From Paenibacillus sacheonensis (lineage in GTDB: Bacteria > Bacillota > Bacilli > Paenibacillales > Paenibacillaceae), in the NCBI RefSeq assembly GCF_009909195.1, contig NZ_JAAAMU010000002.1, positions 310,001 to 374,000 of the forward strand: a DNA stretch of 64,000 bases, written 5' to 3'. The notes beneath the pieces are model-generated. The model was given only the letters and a program-made list of their open reading frames with translations, had not been told where the DNA came from and did no database searches. Positions within the stretch are counted from its first letter, which is position 1. Every line of letters starts with the position of its first letter. Made by a program: the position numbers and the translations under genes. This document shows, piece after piece, positions 52,468 to 60,700 of this stretch.

Positions 52468-53274
52468 ATGTCCGAGCGGCATGCGTTATCGGAGGAACAG
52501 AAGACCTTTTACAGCGAGAACGGGTTCCTAATCGATTTGGAACCGGTATTCACGCCTGAAGAAATATCGGCATTGAACGTCGGGCTGGGCGAGCTCGTCA
52601 AGCTGCTGGAGCCCGGCGAGAAGCATATGGCGATCCGGGAGTGGCATATGTCAAGCAAGTGGCTGTACGACGTCTGCACGCATCCGCGCATTCTCGATTA
52701 CGTCGAAGGGATTCTCGGTCCGAATTTCTTCATGTGGGGTTCACAGTTCTTCGCGAAAGCGCCTGCGTCCAAAGATACCGTCGCTTGGCATCAGGATGCC
52801 TATTACTGGCCGCTGCATCCGCATAACTCGGTGACGGTCTGGCTCGCTTTCACGGACGTGGATGAAGAGAACGGAGCGATGAAGGTCATTCCGAGGAGTC
52901 ATAAGGCGGGCCTCATCAAGCATCGTACGATTACCGGCGACTCGGTGCTCGCGCTGGAATTGGAGCACGGGACGTTCAACGAGTCGGAGCAGCGTTCGCT
53001 CGTGATGAAGGCGGGACAATTGTCCCTGCACGACGACGCGATCGTCCACGGTTCTCCCGCGAACACGTCGAACCGGTGGCGGAACGGGCTGACCATCCGC
53101 TACTCGGGCAACGATGTAAAATGCGATCTCTCTCGCTCGCCGAACTTCAAAGCGTACCAGGTACGGGGAACGGACGGCTTCAAGCATAATCCGCAGGGCG
53201 AGATTCCGACCGAGACCTTCGCCCGGTTATCGCCGGATTACCATATCTCCAGCACGGATGAAATCAAGAAGTAG
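52468..53274 (+). CDS. Phytanoyl-CoA dioxygenase (PhyH) family Fe(II)/2-oxoglutarate enzyme
   Basis: A 268-residue non-haem iron oxygenase. The iron ligands are His108 and Asp110 in AWHQDAYYW and His194 in AIVHGSP; Arg211 in LTIRYSG is placed to bind 2-oxoglutarate. Bacterial PhyH proteins hydroxylate diverse small molecules including natural products and compatible solutes. The ATG at 52468 follows GGGAGGTTATCAGG. The operator-like dyad at its promoter and the downstream regulator gene suggest substrate-controlled expression. Confidence 0.88.
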   Translation: MSERHALSEEQKTFYSENGFLIDLEPVFTPEEISALNVGLGELVKLLEPGEKHMAIREWHMSSKWLYDVCTHPRILDYVEGILGPNFFMWGSQFFAKAPASKDTVAWHQDAYYWPLHPHNSVTVWLAFTDVDEENGAMKVIPRSHKAGLIKHRTITGDSVLALELEHGTFNESEQRSLVMKAGQLSLHDDAIVHGSPANTSNRWRNGLTIRYSGNDVKCDLSRSPNFKAYQVRGTDGFKHNPQGEIPTETFARLSPDYHISSTDEIKK

Positions 53275-53332
53275 CGGATAGATTCGACTGCCACTAGAGC
53301 GAACAGCGACTTGTATATCAGAAAGGTAGTGC

Positions 53333-54391
53333 GTGAAAGGCATGGCTTTATATTTGAAACTGAAGGACGAGATCGTCAGGCTCGTCTTGAACGGCACCTT
53401 CAAGAGCGGAAGCCTGCTGCCGACCGAGCATGAGCTGTGCGCTCGCTACGAATTAAGCCGTGTAACGGTGCGCAAGGCGCTGGAAGAGTTGAAGAAGGAT
53501 GGGCTCCTCGTCAGCGTGCAGGGGCAAGGAACGGCCGTATCGGTCCGGGCAGGGGGATATGCCAGCTCCATGGAAATCATCGCCTTGATCGCGCCCGTGC
53601 ATAATCCGTTCTTCGCGTCGTTTATGGCGCATTTCGAGGAGGTCGCGGAGACGAATGGCTCGCTCGTGCTGTTCAAGCAGGATTTCAGCGGAAGAGCATT
53701 CGCGACGGACGATTTTTTCTACCGGTTGATCAAGAATGGCATACGGAACGTCGTATTCTGGCCGCAGAGCGAGGATATCGATTTCGGCATGCTCCATCGG
53801 CTTCGCGCCGTCGGCATGAATATGGTCATCTTCGACCAAATGTTCGAAACCGACGCTGCCGATACGGTCGGAATCGACAGCGGCGATGCCGTGGCCAAGC
53901 TGTATGCCTCGCTTCGGACTGCGATCGCCGGCGGAGAGATTGCTTTCCTCGGCTACGAAGGTTTAACCATCCCGAGCGAGCGGCAGCGGGAGCAGGCATT
54001 CCGCGCGCTTAACGGAGACGGGGGCATGTTCCGTATCCCGTGGGGCAAGAACGTGGAGGCGGAGACGGCAGCGCTTCTGCGCCGGCTTCAAGAGGAAGGC
54101 AAATTGCCCTCGGGGTTCATTTGCTGTAACGGACCGATCGGCCTGGCGGCGGCGGAATATATGGCGCAGTCGGGAATCGAAGGCATCCGGCTGGCGGTGA
54201 TCGATGAGCTGCCCGAGATGGCGAATTATCGCCTTGCCGCCTATCGGCAGCCGATGAAAGAGATGGCGGAGAAGACTTACGAGCGGCTAGCCGCGCAGAA
54301 TAAGGAAGGTGACGGGTGGCGAGCAGGCCGTTTTCCTGTAAAGGGGAGCTTAATAGACACGCGGCGTGACACGGCTCGGATTGCGCCATAA
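53333..54391 (+). CDS. GntR/LacI chimeric transcriptional regulator (AraR-like)
   Basis: A 352-residue regulator. The N-terminal GntR-type winged helix is at about 4-70 (LYLKLKDEIVRLVLNGTF, LPTEHELCARYELSRVTVRKALEELKKDGLL). A LacI-type periplasmic-binding-like sensor domain follows from about 80 (IIALIAPVHNPFFASFMAHFEE). This is the AraR-like architecture, which binds ATTTGTA-type dyads such as 52425-52443. It lies 58 bases after PhyH and may control it and itself. GTG 53333 follows AAAGGTAGTG; an ATG three codons later is possible. Confidence 0.88.
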   Translation: MKGMALYLKLKDEIVRLVLNGTFKSGSLLPTEHELCARYELSRVTVRKALEELKKDGLLVSVQGQGTAVSVRAGGYASSMEIIALIAPVHNPFFASFMAHFEEVAETNGSLVLFKQDFSGRAFATDDFFYRLIKNGIRNVVFWPQSEDIDFGMLHRLRAVGMNMVIFDQMFETDAADTVGIDSGDAVAKLYASLRTAIAGGEIAFLGYEGLTIPSERQREQAFRALNGDGGMFRIPWGKNVEAETAALLRRLQEEGKLPSGFICCNGPIGLAAAEYMAQSGIEGIRLAVIDELPEMANYRLAAYRQPMKEMAEKTYERLAAQNKEGDGWRAGRFPVKGSLIDTRRDTARIAP

Positions 54392-54393
54392 CG

Positions 54394-54427
54394 ACAAAGA
54401 AGCCGCGATTCGCGGCTTCTTTGTTTC
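54394..54427. terminator. Bidirectional terminator after the GntR/LacI gene
   Basis: ACAAAGAAGCCGCG and CGCGGCTTCTTTGT flank ATT and sit between convergent genes. Confidence 0.87.
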
Positions 54428-54488
54428 TGGAAAGGGTTTATACTTATGCTTTATACCGATAAGCACAGCCGAGACTATACCAAAAATA

Positions 54489-54821
54489 TTATACCGGCAG
54501 CGGCTGCGAGCGAAGAGGCTTGCCTTCTTTATAGTAGAGTGCCGGATTGAGAATGATGAAGAAGATATGAACGTTCTCGCAGCCGAATTCCGTCAGCATG
54601 CGATTCAGCTTGGATGCGATGGCATCGTGAAGTTCCTGGGTGCGTTGAAACATCAAGATTTCGAGCGACCGCGGCGTATTCGTAATGACTTGAATGTCCA
54701 GCAGTTCGATCTTGACGATTTCCTTCGGAATGCTGACGAGCGCGGCGAATTCCTCGACGAGCGGCGGCGCGATTTGCTTCAGAAATGCGGCGGAGAATCC
54801 TTTAAAACGCAAAAATGGCAC
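54489..54821 (-). CDS. DUF1904 family protein
   Basis: A 110-residue protein matching DUF1904, recognised by its start MPFLRFKGF and the central EFAALVSIPKEIVKIELL segment, ending in a hydrophobic C-terminal strand. Tautomerase-like folds are suspected for this family; function is unknown. The start is a GTG after GAAGGGA. The promoter carries a perfect TGTGA-N6-TCACA palindrome over its -10. Confidence 0.82.
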   Translation of the reverse strand: MPFLRFKGFSAAFLKQIAPPLVEEFAALVSIPKEIVKIELLDIQVITNTPRSLEILMFQRTQELHDAIASKLNRMLTEFGCENVHIFFIILNPALYYKEGKPLRSQPLPV

Positions 54822-54855
54822 ATGAATCCCTTCGTTTCGTTAAATTGGGTTACAT

Positions 54856-54888
54856 TGTGATTATAATCACAAGCCGTTGTTTATTCAA
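54856..54888 (-). promoter_or_regulatory. Promoter with CRP/Fnr-type palindrome for the DUF1904 gene
   Basis: On the minus strand TTGAAT (plus 54883-54888) and TATAAT (plus 54860-54865) are 17 bp apart. The perfect palindrome TGTGATTATAATCACA (54856-54871) covers the -10. TGTGA-N6-TCACA is the consensus for CRP and Bacillus Fnr. Its position predicts repression. The regulator gene is not in this window. Confidence 0.75.
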
Positions 54889-54974
54889 CCGCCATGGCTT
54901 CGGCTGTACCTTCAATTTGAGGAGCTGATCGCCAGCATGCGCGTCATCGCTTGTATTTCCTCGTTCCTTCGCTT

Positions 54975-55011
54975 TTGCTTACGCGGGAACCTTCTCGTAT
55001 ACTAATACGAG
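54975..55011 (+). promoter_or_regulatory. Promoter and inverted repeat upstream of the rsbQ-like gene
   Basis: TTGCTT (54975-54980) and TATACT (54998-55003) are 17 bp apart. CTCGTAT and ATACGAG (54994-55011) form a 7-bp dyad centred on the -10. The gap from the DUF1904 gene is 304 bases; apart from these promoters I see nothing else in it. Confidence 0.55.
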
Positions 55012-55125
55012 TCAAGCCGCTGCGGAACGGAAGCACGGAGATCGCATGCCGGCCGGCAATTCCGGCTCCAAGGCAAGCAGCATGAACCTTCTCGAATGAC
55101 AGAGAGAAGAAGAAGGAGGCGGCTT

Positions 55126-55971
55126 ATGAACGACAATATTCGCTTGCGCAATAATGTACATACGATGGGCTCCGGCAAGCAAACGATGATTTTCGCGAAC
55201 GGTTTCGGCTGCAACCAGAGCGTATGGCGCTTCGTGACGCCTGCCTTTGCCGATGATTTCCGCATTATCCTATTCGATTACGTCGGCTCCGGACCGGACT
55301 ACGGGTCGTACACCGTTGAACGGTACGGCACGCTGGACGGCTACGTTCAGGACGTTCTCGACGTATGCGCGGCGCTCGACGTGAAGGACGCCGTATTCGT
55401 CGGCCATTCGGTCGGGGCGATGATCGGACTGCTGGCCTCGAACAGGAGACCGGCGTTATTCGAGAGGCTGATCATGATCGGTCCATCGCCGAGGTACATG
55501 AACGAGCCGCCCGATTATATCGGCGGCTTCGAGCGACAGGATCTGGAAGAGTTGCTGACGTTGATGGAAACGAATTACGATGGCTGGGCCGGTTATCTGG
55601 CGCCTGCCATCATGGGCAATCCGGACCGGCCGGCGCTCGCGGGCGAATTGGAAAGCAGCTTCTGCGCGACGGATCCCGCGATCGCGAAACAATTCGCGAG
55701 GGCGACGTTCTTCTCGGACAATCGACGCGACCTCCGCGGATCGAAAGTGCCGGCGCTTGTCCTGCAATGCGCGCAGGATATCATTGCACCGCTTGAAGTC
55801 GGCGCCTACGTGCATCACCATTTGCCCGGCAGCACGCTCCGATTCATGGATGCGACCGGCCATTGCCCGCATCTGAGCCATCCCGAGGAAACCGTCCGGC
55901 TGATCAAAGACTACCTGGAGAACGAAGTCGATGAAATTCGGCAACGAGTGGCGGTCTTTCAAGACGGATGA
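55126..55971 (+). CDS. rsbQ: RsbQ-like alpha/beta hydrolase
   Basis: A 281-residue alpha/beta hydrolase close to B. subtilis RsbQ in length. The catalytic triad is Ser95 in GHSVGAM, Asp218 in QCAQDII and His246 in GHCPHLSHP, in the same spacing as RsbQ (Ser96, Asp219, His247). In B. subtilis RsbQ activates the PAS-phosphatase RsbP in the energy-stress branch of sigma-B. It is also structurally related to plant karrikin/strigolactone receptors. AAGGAGG precedes the ATG at 55126. Its stop overlaps the start of the PAS gene (ATGA), indicating a functional pair. Confidence 0.9.
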   Translation: MNDNIRLRNNVHTMGSGKQTMIFANGFGCNQSVWRFVTPAFADDFRIILFDYVGSGPDYGSYTVERYGTLDGYVQDVLDVCAALDVKDAVFVGHSVGAMIGLLASNRRPALFERLIMIGPSPRYMNEPPDYIGGFERQDLEELLTLMETNYDGWAGYLAPAIMGNPDRPALAGELESSFCATDPAIAKQFARATFFSDNRRDLRGSKVPALVLQCAQDIIAPLEVGAYVHHHLPGSTLRFMDATGHCPHLSHPEETVRLIKDYLENEVDEIRQRVAVFQDG

Positions 55972-56306
55972 ACGAACGAATGAATGAGAAGGCCCGCGGA
56001 CGATTGCTGTTGACGGAGGAAGGCATGATTATCGAAGCCGACGCATCTCTGCTCGACCTGCTGGGCTATAATCTGGAAGGCCTTCGCGGATGCCACGTTG
56101 AATCGCTATTGACACGATCCAGTTCCGTATTCTTGCACATTCACTTTCAGACGAGAATGAAGCTGGACGGCAAGATCGAAGGCATGCGCATCTACCTGAG
56201 AAAATCAGATGGCAGCGGCGTTCCGTGCTTGCTCCATGCGTCGGCGCAGGAGCGGGACGGCCGGATCGTGCATGATTGCGTGCTTGAGCCGGTCGTGGCG
56301 CCATGA
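55968..56306 (+). CDS. Stand-alone PAS-domain protein coupled to the rsbQ-like gene
   Basis: A 112-residue protein that is essentially one PAS domain ([37 protein letters not shown], the C-terminal [10 protein letters not shown] strand). The RsbP partner of RsbQ in Bacillus has the same PAS start but continues with coiled coil and a PP2C phosphatase; here the protein ends after PAS. It overlaps the hydrolase gene by ATGA. A terminator follows at 56352. The absence of an output domain means it must act by binding a partner; the kinases downstream are candidates, which is an inference. Confidence 0.85.
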   Translation: MNERMNEKARGRLLLTEEGMIIEADASLLDLLGYNLEGLRGCHVESLLTRSSSVFLHIHFQTRMKLDGKIEGMRIYLRKSDGSGVPCLLHASAQERDGRIVHDCVLEPVVAP

Positions 56307-56351
56307 CTATCGGACAGGGAGCGCAATCTTCTATTTATAGCGTTGTTTTCT

Positions 56352-56396
56352 AACACCGGTACAAACGCCAGCAGCGCGGGTTGCCGGTGTTTTTTG
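56352..56396 (+). terminator. Terminator after the rsbQ-PAS pair
   Basis: AACACCGG and CCGGTGTT enclose a long loop and are followed by TTTTTTG. It makes the two downstream kinase genes a separate transcription unit unless read through. Confidence 0.8.
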
Positions 56397-56504
56397 TCTA
56401 TGGAATAGGGAATATTTATAGCAGGGACTTCAAGTGATTCAGCCCATATCAAAATGGGTGATAAGGGTATAAGCAGCAATTTGGAAGGAGGTTTAAACCG
56501 ACAG

Positions 56505-57719
56505 GTGGACAATCCTGTTCAACTCTTGATCGTAGATGATCGACCTGAGCATTTGGCAGCCGTAGAAGCGGCGATCGCAGGCATGCCTTATCGCGCCGTG
56601 CGGGCTTATTCGGGGCGGGAAGCGCTTCGATCGCTGCTCGATAATGATTTTGCGGTCATTATCATGGCGGAGAATATGTTGGAGATGGACGGCTTTGAGA
56701 CCGCCCGCATGATCAAGACGCGGGAACGGTCGAGACATATCCCGATCATTTTCTTGTCCGTGGCCTCGCAGCAGGAGCGCGATGATACGGTTGAATTTTT
56801 TGGCGCCGTCGATTATTTGACCCGTCCGATCATTCCTCAGGTTCTGCGCGCGAAAGTCGAAGGCTATATCAGTTTCTACGAGGCCAACCGTTCGCTCAGC
56901 AAGCAGAGCGAGCTGCTGAAGCTGCAGACGCATCAGCTGGAGAAGGCCAATCGCGATTTGCTTCAAGCGAAGGAAGCCGCCGAGATCGCCTCTCGCGTGA
57001 AGTCGGAGTTCCTGGCCATGATGAGTCACGAAATCCGCACGCCGCTGAACGGCATTATCGGCATGTCCGATTTGCTGCTCACGATGGAGCTGCCGGGCGA
57101 GCACGCCGAAATGGTCGAAATTATCCATACGAGCGGCAACGCGCTGCTGAAGGTCATTAATCATATTTTGGATTTCTCGAAACTCGAAGCCGGCAAGCTG
57201 GAGCTGGAGGAAGAGCCGTTCTCGCTTCGTCTGTGCTTGGACGAGACGATGGATCTCTTCACGGCGATGGTGCGCAAGCGCAAGCTCGCGACGTCGACTT
57301 CGATCGATTCGCGTCTGCCGCCGTATATCATCGGCGATATGACGCGTCTGCGCCAGGTGCTGATCAATCTGATCGGCAATGCCGTGAAATTCACGGAGAA
57401 AGGCCGCATCGATGTGGAGGTGCAGCTGCTCGAAGAGCGCAAGGGCAAGCTGATGATCGAATTCTCCATACGGGATACGGGCATCGGAGTGCCGGAGGAT
57501 CAGTTGAAGGAACTGTTTCAGCCGTTCTTCCAGCTGGACGGCTCATCAAGCCGGCAGTTCGGCGGAACAGGTCTCGGGCTATCGATATGCAAGGCGTTGG
57601 TCGAGCTGATGGGAGGCGACATATGGGCCGCGCCGATTCCGGGTCAAGGTGCATTATTTCAATTTACGATCGAAGCCAAATGCGAGGATCCAGCCATACA
57701 TAGCCAGGAGAAAGACTAA
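56505..57719 (+). CDS. Soluble histidine kinase with N-terminal degenerate receiver
   Basis: A 404-residue cytoplasmic kinase with no membrane segment. Residues about 5-125 form a receiver-like domain ([18 protein letters not shown]). The phospho-acceptor Asp is replaced: the strand reads [15 protein letters not shown], putting Ala55 where Asp is expected, and the conserved Lys region reads LTRPI. A short coiled coil leads to HisKA with His175 in [11 protein letters not shown], then a full HATPase domain with N box (NLIGNAVKF), G1 (DTGIGVP) and G2 (GGTGLGLSI). A GTG at 56505 with AAGGAGG 13 bases upstream is the likely start; an ATG at 56454 lacks an RBS. It is followed after 22 bp by the HAMP-array kinase. 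Confidence 0.85.
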   Translation: MDNPVQLLIVDDRPEHLAAVEAAIAGMPYRAVRAYSGREALRSLLDNDFAVIIMAENMLEMDGFETARMIKTRERSRHIPIIFLSVASQQERDDTVEFFGAVDYLTRPIIPQVLRAKVEGYISFYEANRSLSKQSELLKLQTHQLEKANRDLLQAKEAAEIASRVKSEFLAMMSHEIRTPLNGIIGMSDLLLTMELPGEHAEMVEIIHTSGNALLKVINHILDFSKLEAGKLELEEEPFSLRLCLDETMDLFTAMVRKRKLATSTSIDSRLPPYIIGDMTRLRQVLINLIGNAVKFTEKGRIDVEVQLLEERKGKLMIEFSIRDTGIGVPEDQLKELFQPFFQLDGSSSRQFGGTGLGLSICKALVELMGGDIWAAPIPGQGALFQFTIEAKCEDPAIHSQEKD

Positions 57720-57741
57720 ATAGAAGAAAGCAGGGATATCG

Positions 57742-60700
57742 ATGGGAGATACGGATATTATTCCACCTAAACCGGCGGATGCGCTTGATACCGGGCTGCT
57801 GCTTAATGCGCTGATGGCGCTCAAGAAAGGCGATTTCACCTACCGGATGCCGTATGATCATACGGGCATCTCCGGCAAAGTGGCGGACACCTACAACGAA
57901 ATCGTCGACATGATGGAGAGTCTCGTCAACGAGGCGCAATCCGTCGCCAGGGTCGTCGGCAAGGAAGGGAAGCTTAGCCGGCGCTTCGTTCACAAGAATA
58001 CGGGAGGCTCGTGGGAGACCGCTGTCGAATCGTTGAATGGTCTTGTCATCGATTTGATTCAGCCGACGAGCGAGATGGTGCGAGTCATCAATGCGGTCGC
58101 GCAGGGAGATTTGTCGCAGAAGGTAGAGATGGAATTCGAAGGGCGGCCGCTCACCGGCGAGTTTCAGCGGACGGCCAACAATATCAACCGCATGGTGAAC
58201 CAGCTGAGCACGTTCGCGTCCGAGGTGACGCGGGTGGCGCGAGAGGTCGGCACCGACGGCAAGCTTGGCGGCCAAGCGGACGTCAAGGGCGTATCCGGAA
58301 CGTGGAAGGACTTGACGGACAGCGTCAATTACATGGCCAGCAACCTGACCGATCAAGTGCGTAACATCGCGGCGGTCACGACCGCCGTCGCGAACGGCGA
58401 CCTGTCCAAGCAGATTACCGTCAATGCGAAGGGCGAGATCCAGGAGCTCAAGAACACGATCAATACGATGGTGGATCAGCTCTCGACCTTCTCCTCCGAG
58501 GTGACGCGGGTTGCCCGCGAGGTCGGCACCGAGGGCAAGCTCGGCGGCCAAGCGGACGTAAAAGGCGTATCCGGCACGTGGCGGGACTTGACCGAAAGCG
58601 TCAATTACATGGCGAGCAACCTGACCAATCAGGTGCGGAATATCGCGGTCGTCACGACGGCCGTCGCGAACGGCGACCTGTCGAAGAAAATTACCGCCGA
58701 CGTGCAAGGCGAAATTCTCGAGCTCAAGAACACGATCAATACGATGGTGGATCAGCTCTCAACTTTCGCCTCGGAAGTGACGCGGATGGCGCGCGAGGTC
58801 GGCACGGAAGGGATTCTAGGCGGTCAAGCCGAGGTTAGCGGCGTGGCAGGCACGTGGCGGGATTTGACGGAAAGCGTCAATTATATGGCGAGCAACCTGA
58901 CCAACCAGGTGCGGAATATCGCGGAAGTGACGACGGCCGTCGCGAAGGGCGACTTGTCCAAGACGATCACCGTCGACGCGAAGGGCGAGATTCTGCAGCT
59001 CAAGAGCACGATTAACACGATGGTGGACCAGCTGAGCAACTTTGCATCCGAGGTCACGCGGGTCGCGCGCGAAGTATCCAACGAGGGCATTCTTGGCGGC
59101 CAGGCGGACGTCAAGGGCGTATCCGGCACGTGGAAGGACTTGACTGACAGCGTCAACTTCATGGCGAGTACGTTGACCGATCAAGTGCGCAATATCGCGG
59201 AAGTGACGACGGCCGTTGCGAAGGGCGATCTCTCCAAGCAAATTACCGTTAACGCCAAAGGCGAAATCATGGAACTGAAGAGCACGATCAACACGATGGT
59301 GGATCAGCTCTCGACGTTCTCTTCCGAGGTCACGCGGGTGGCGCGGGAGGTCGGCACGCTCGGCATCCTCGGCGGTCAAGCGCAGGTGCGCGGCGTGGCG
59401 GGCACGTGGTACGATCTGACCGAAAGCGTAAACTATATGGCGAGCAACCTGACGAATCAGGTGCGGAACATCGCGGTCGTCACGACGGCCGTCGCGAACG
59501 GGGACTTGTCGAAGAAAATCACGGCCGACGTCCAAGGCGAAATTCTCGAGCTCAAGAATACGATCAATACGATGGTGGACCAGCTCTCCACCTTCGCCTC
59601 GGAAGTCACGCGGGTTGCCCGCGAGGTCGGTACGGAAGGCAAGCTCGGCGGCCAAGCGCAGGTCAAAGGCGTCGGCGGCACGTGGAAGGATCTGACCGAG
59701 GGCGTGAATAACATGGCCCGCAACCTGACGGACCAAGTGCGAAACATCGCGGACGTCACGACGGCCGTCGCCAAGGGGGACCTGTCCAAGAAGATTACCG
59801 TTGACGTGAAAGGCGAGATCCTCGAGCTCAAGATTACCATGAACACGATGGTGGATCAGCTCAGCAACTTCGCCTCCGAGGTCACGCGCGTCGCCAGGGA
59901 AGTCGGTACGGAAGGCAAGCTCGGCGTGCAGGCCGAAGTGAAGGATGTCTCCGGAACCTGGAAGGACCTTACGGATACCGTCAACTACATGGCGAGCAAC
60001 CTGACCGTTCAGATGCGGAACATCGCGGGCGTGACGACGGCCGTCGCGAACGGAGACCTGTCGAAGAAAATTACCGTCGACGTGAAGGGCGAGCTGTTCG
60101 AGCTGAAGAACACGATCAACACGATGGTGGATCAGCTGAACTCGTTCGCCTCCGAGGTTACCCGGGTCGCGCGGGAGGTCGGCACGGACGGCAAGCTCGG
60201 CGGACAGGCGCAGGTTCGCGGCGTCGGCGGAATCTGGAAGGATCTGACCGACAACGTTAACATCATGGCGACCAACCTGACCGATCAGGTGCGCGGCATC
60301 GCGAAGGTCGTAACGGCGGTCGCGAACGGGAACATGAAGCAGAAACTGACCGTAGAGGCTAAGGGCGAGATCGCCGAGCTGACCGATACGATCAACAACA
60401 TGATCGACACGCTCGCGACGTTCGCGGTTCAAGTTACGACCGTCGCGCGGGAAGTCGGCGCGGAGGGCAAGCTTGGCGGTCAGGCGAGCGTGCCGGGCGC
60501 GGCGGGCACGTGGCGGGATTTGACTGACAACGTTAACTACATGGCGAGTACGCTGACGACGCAGGTACGCGCGATCACGAATGTCGCGACAGCCGTGACG
60601 AAGGGCGACCTGTCGCGGACGATCGACGTGGCCGCCGCCGGAGACGTCGAGACGCTCAAGGACAATATCAACGAAATGATTCGGAATTTGAAGGAAACGA

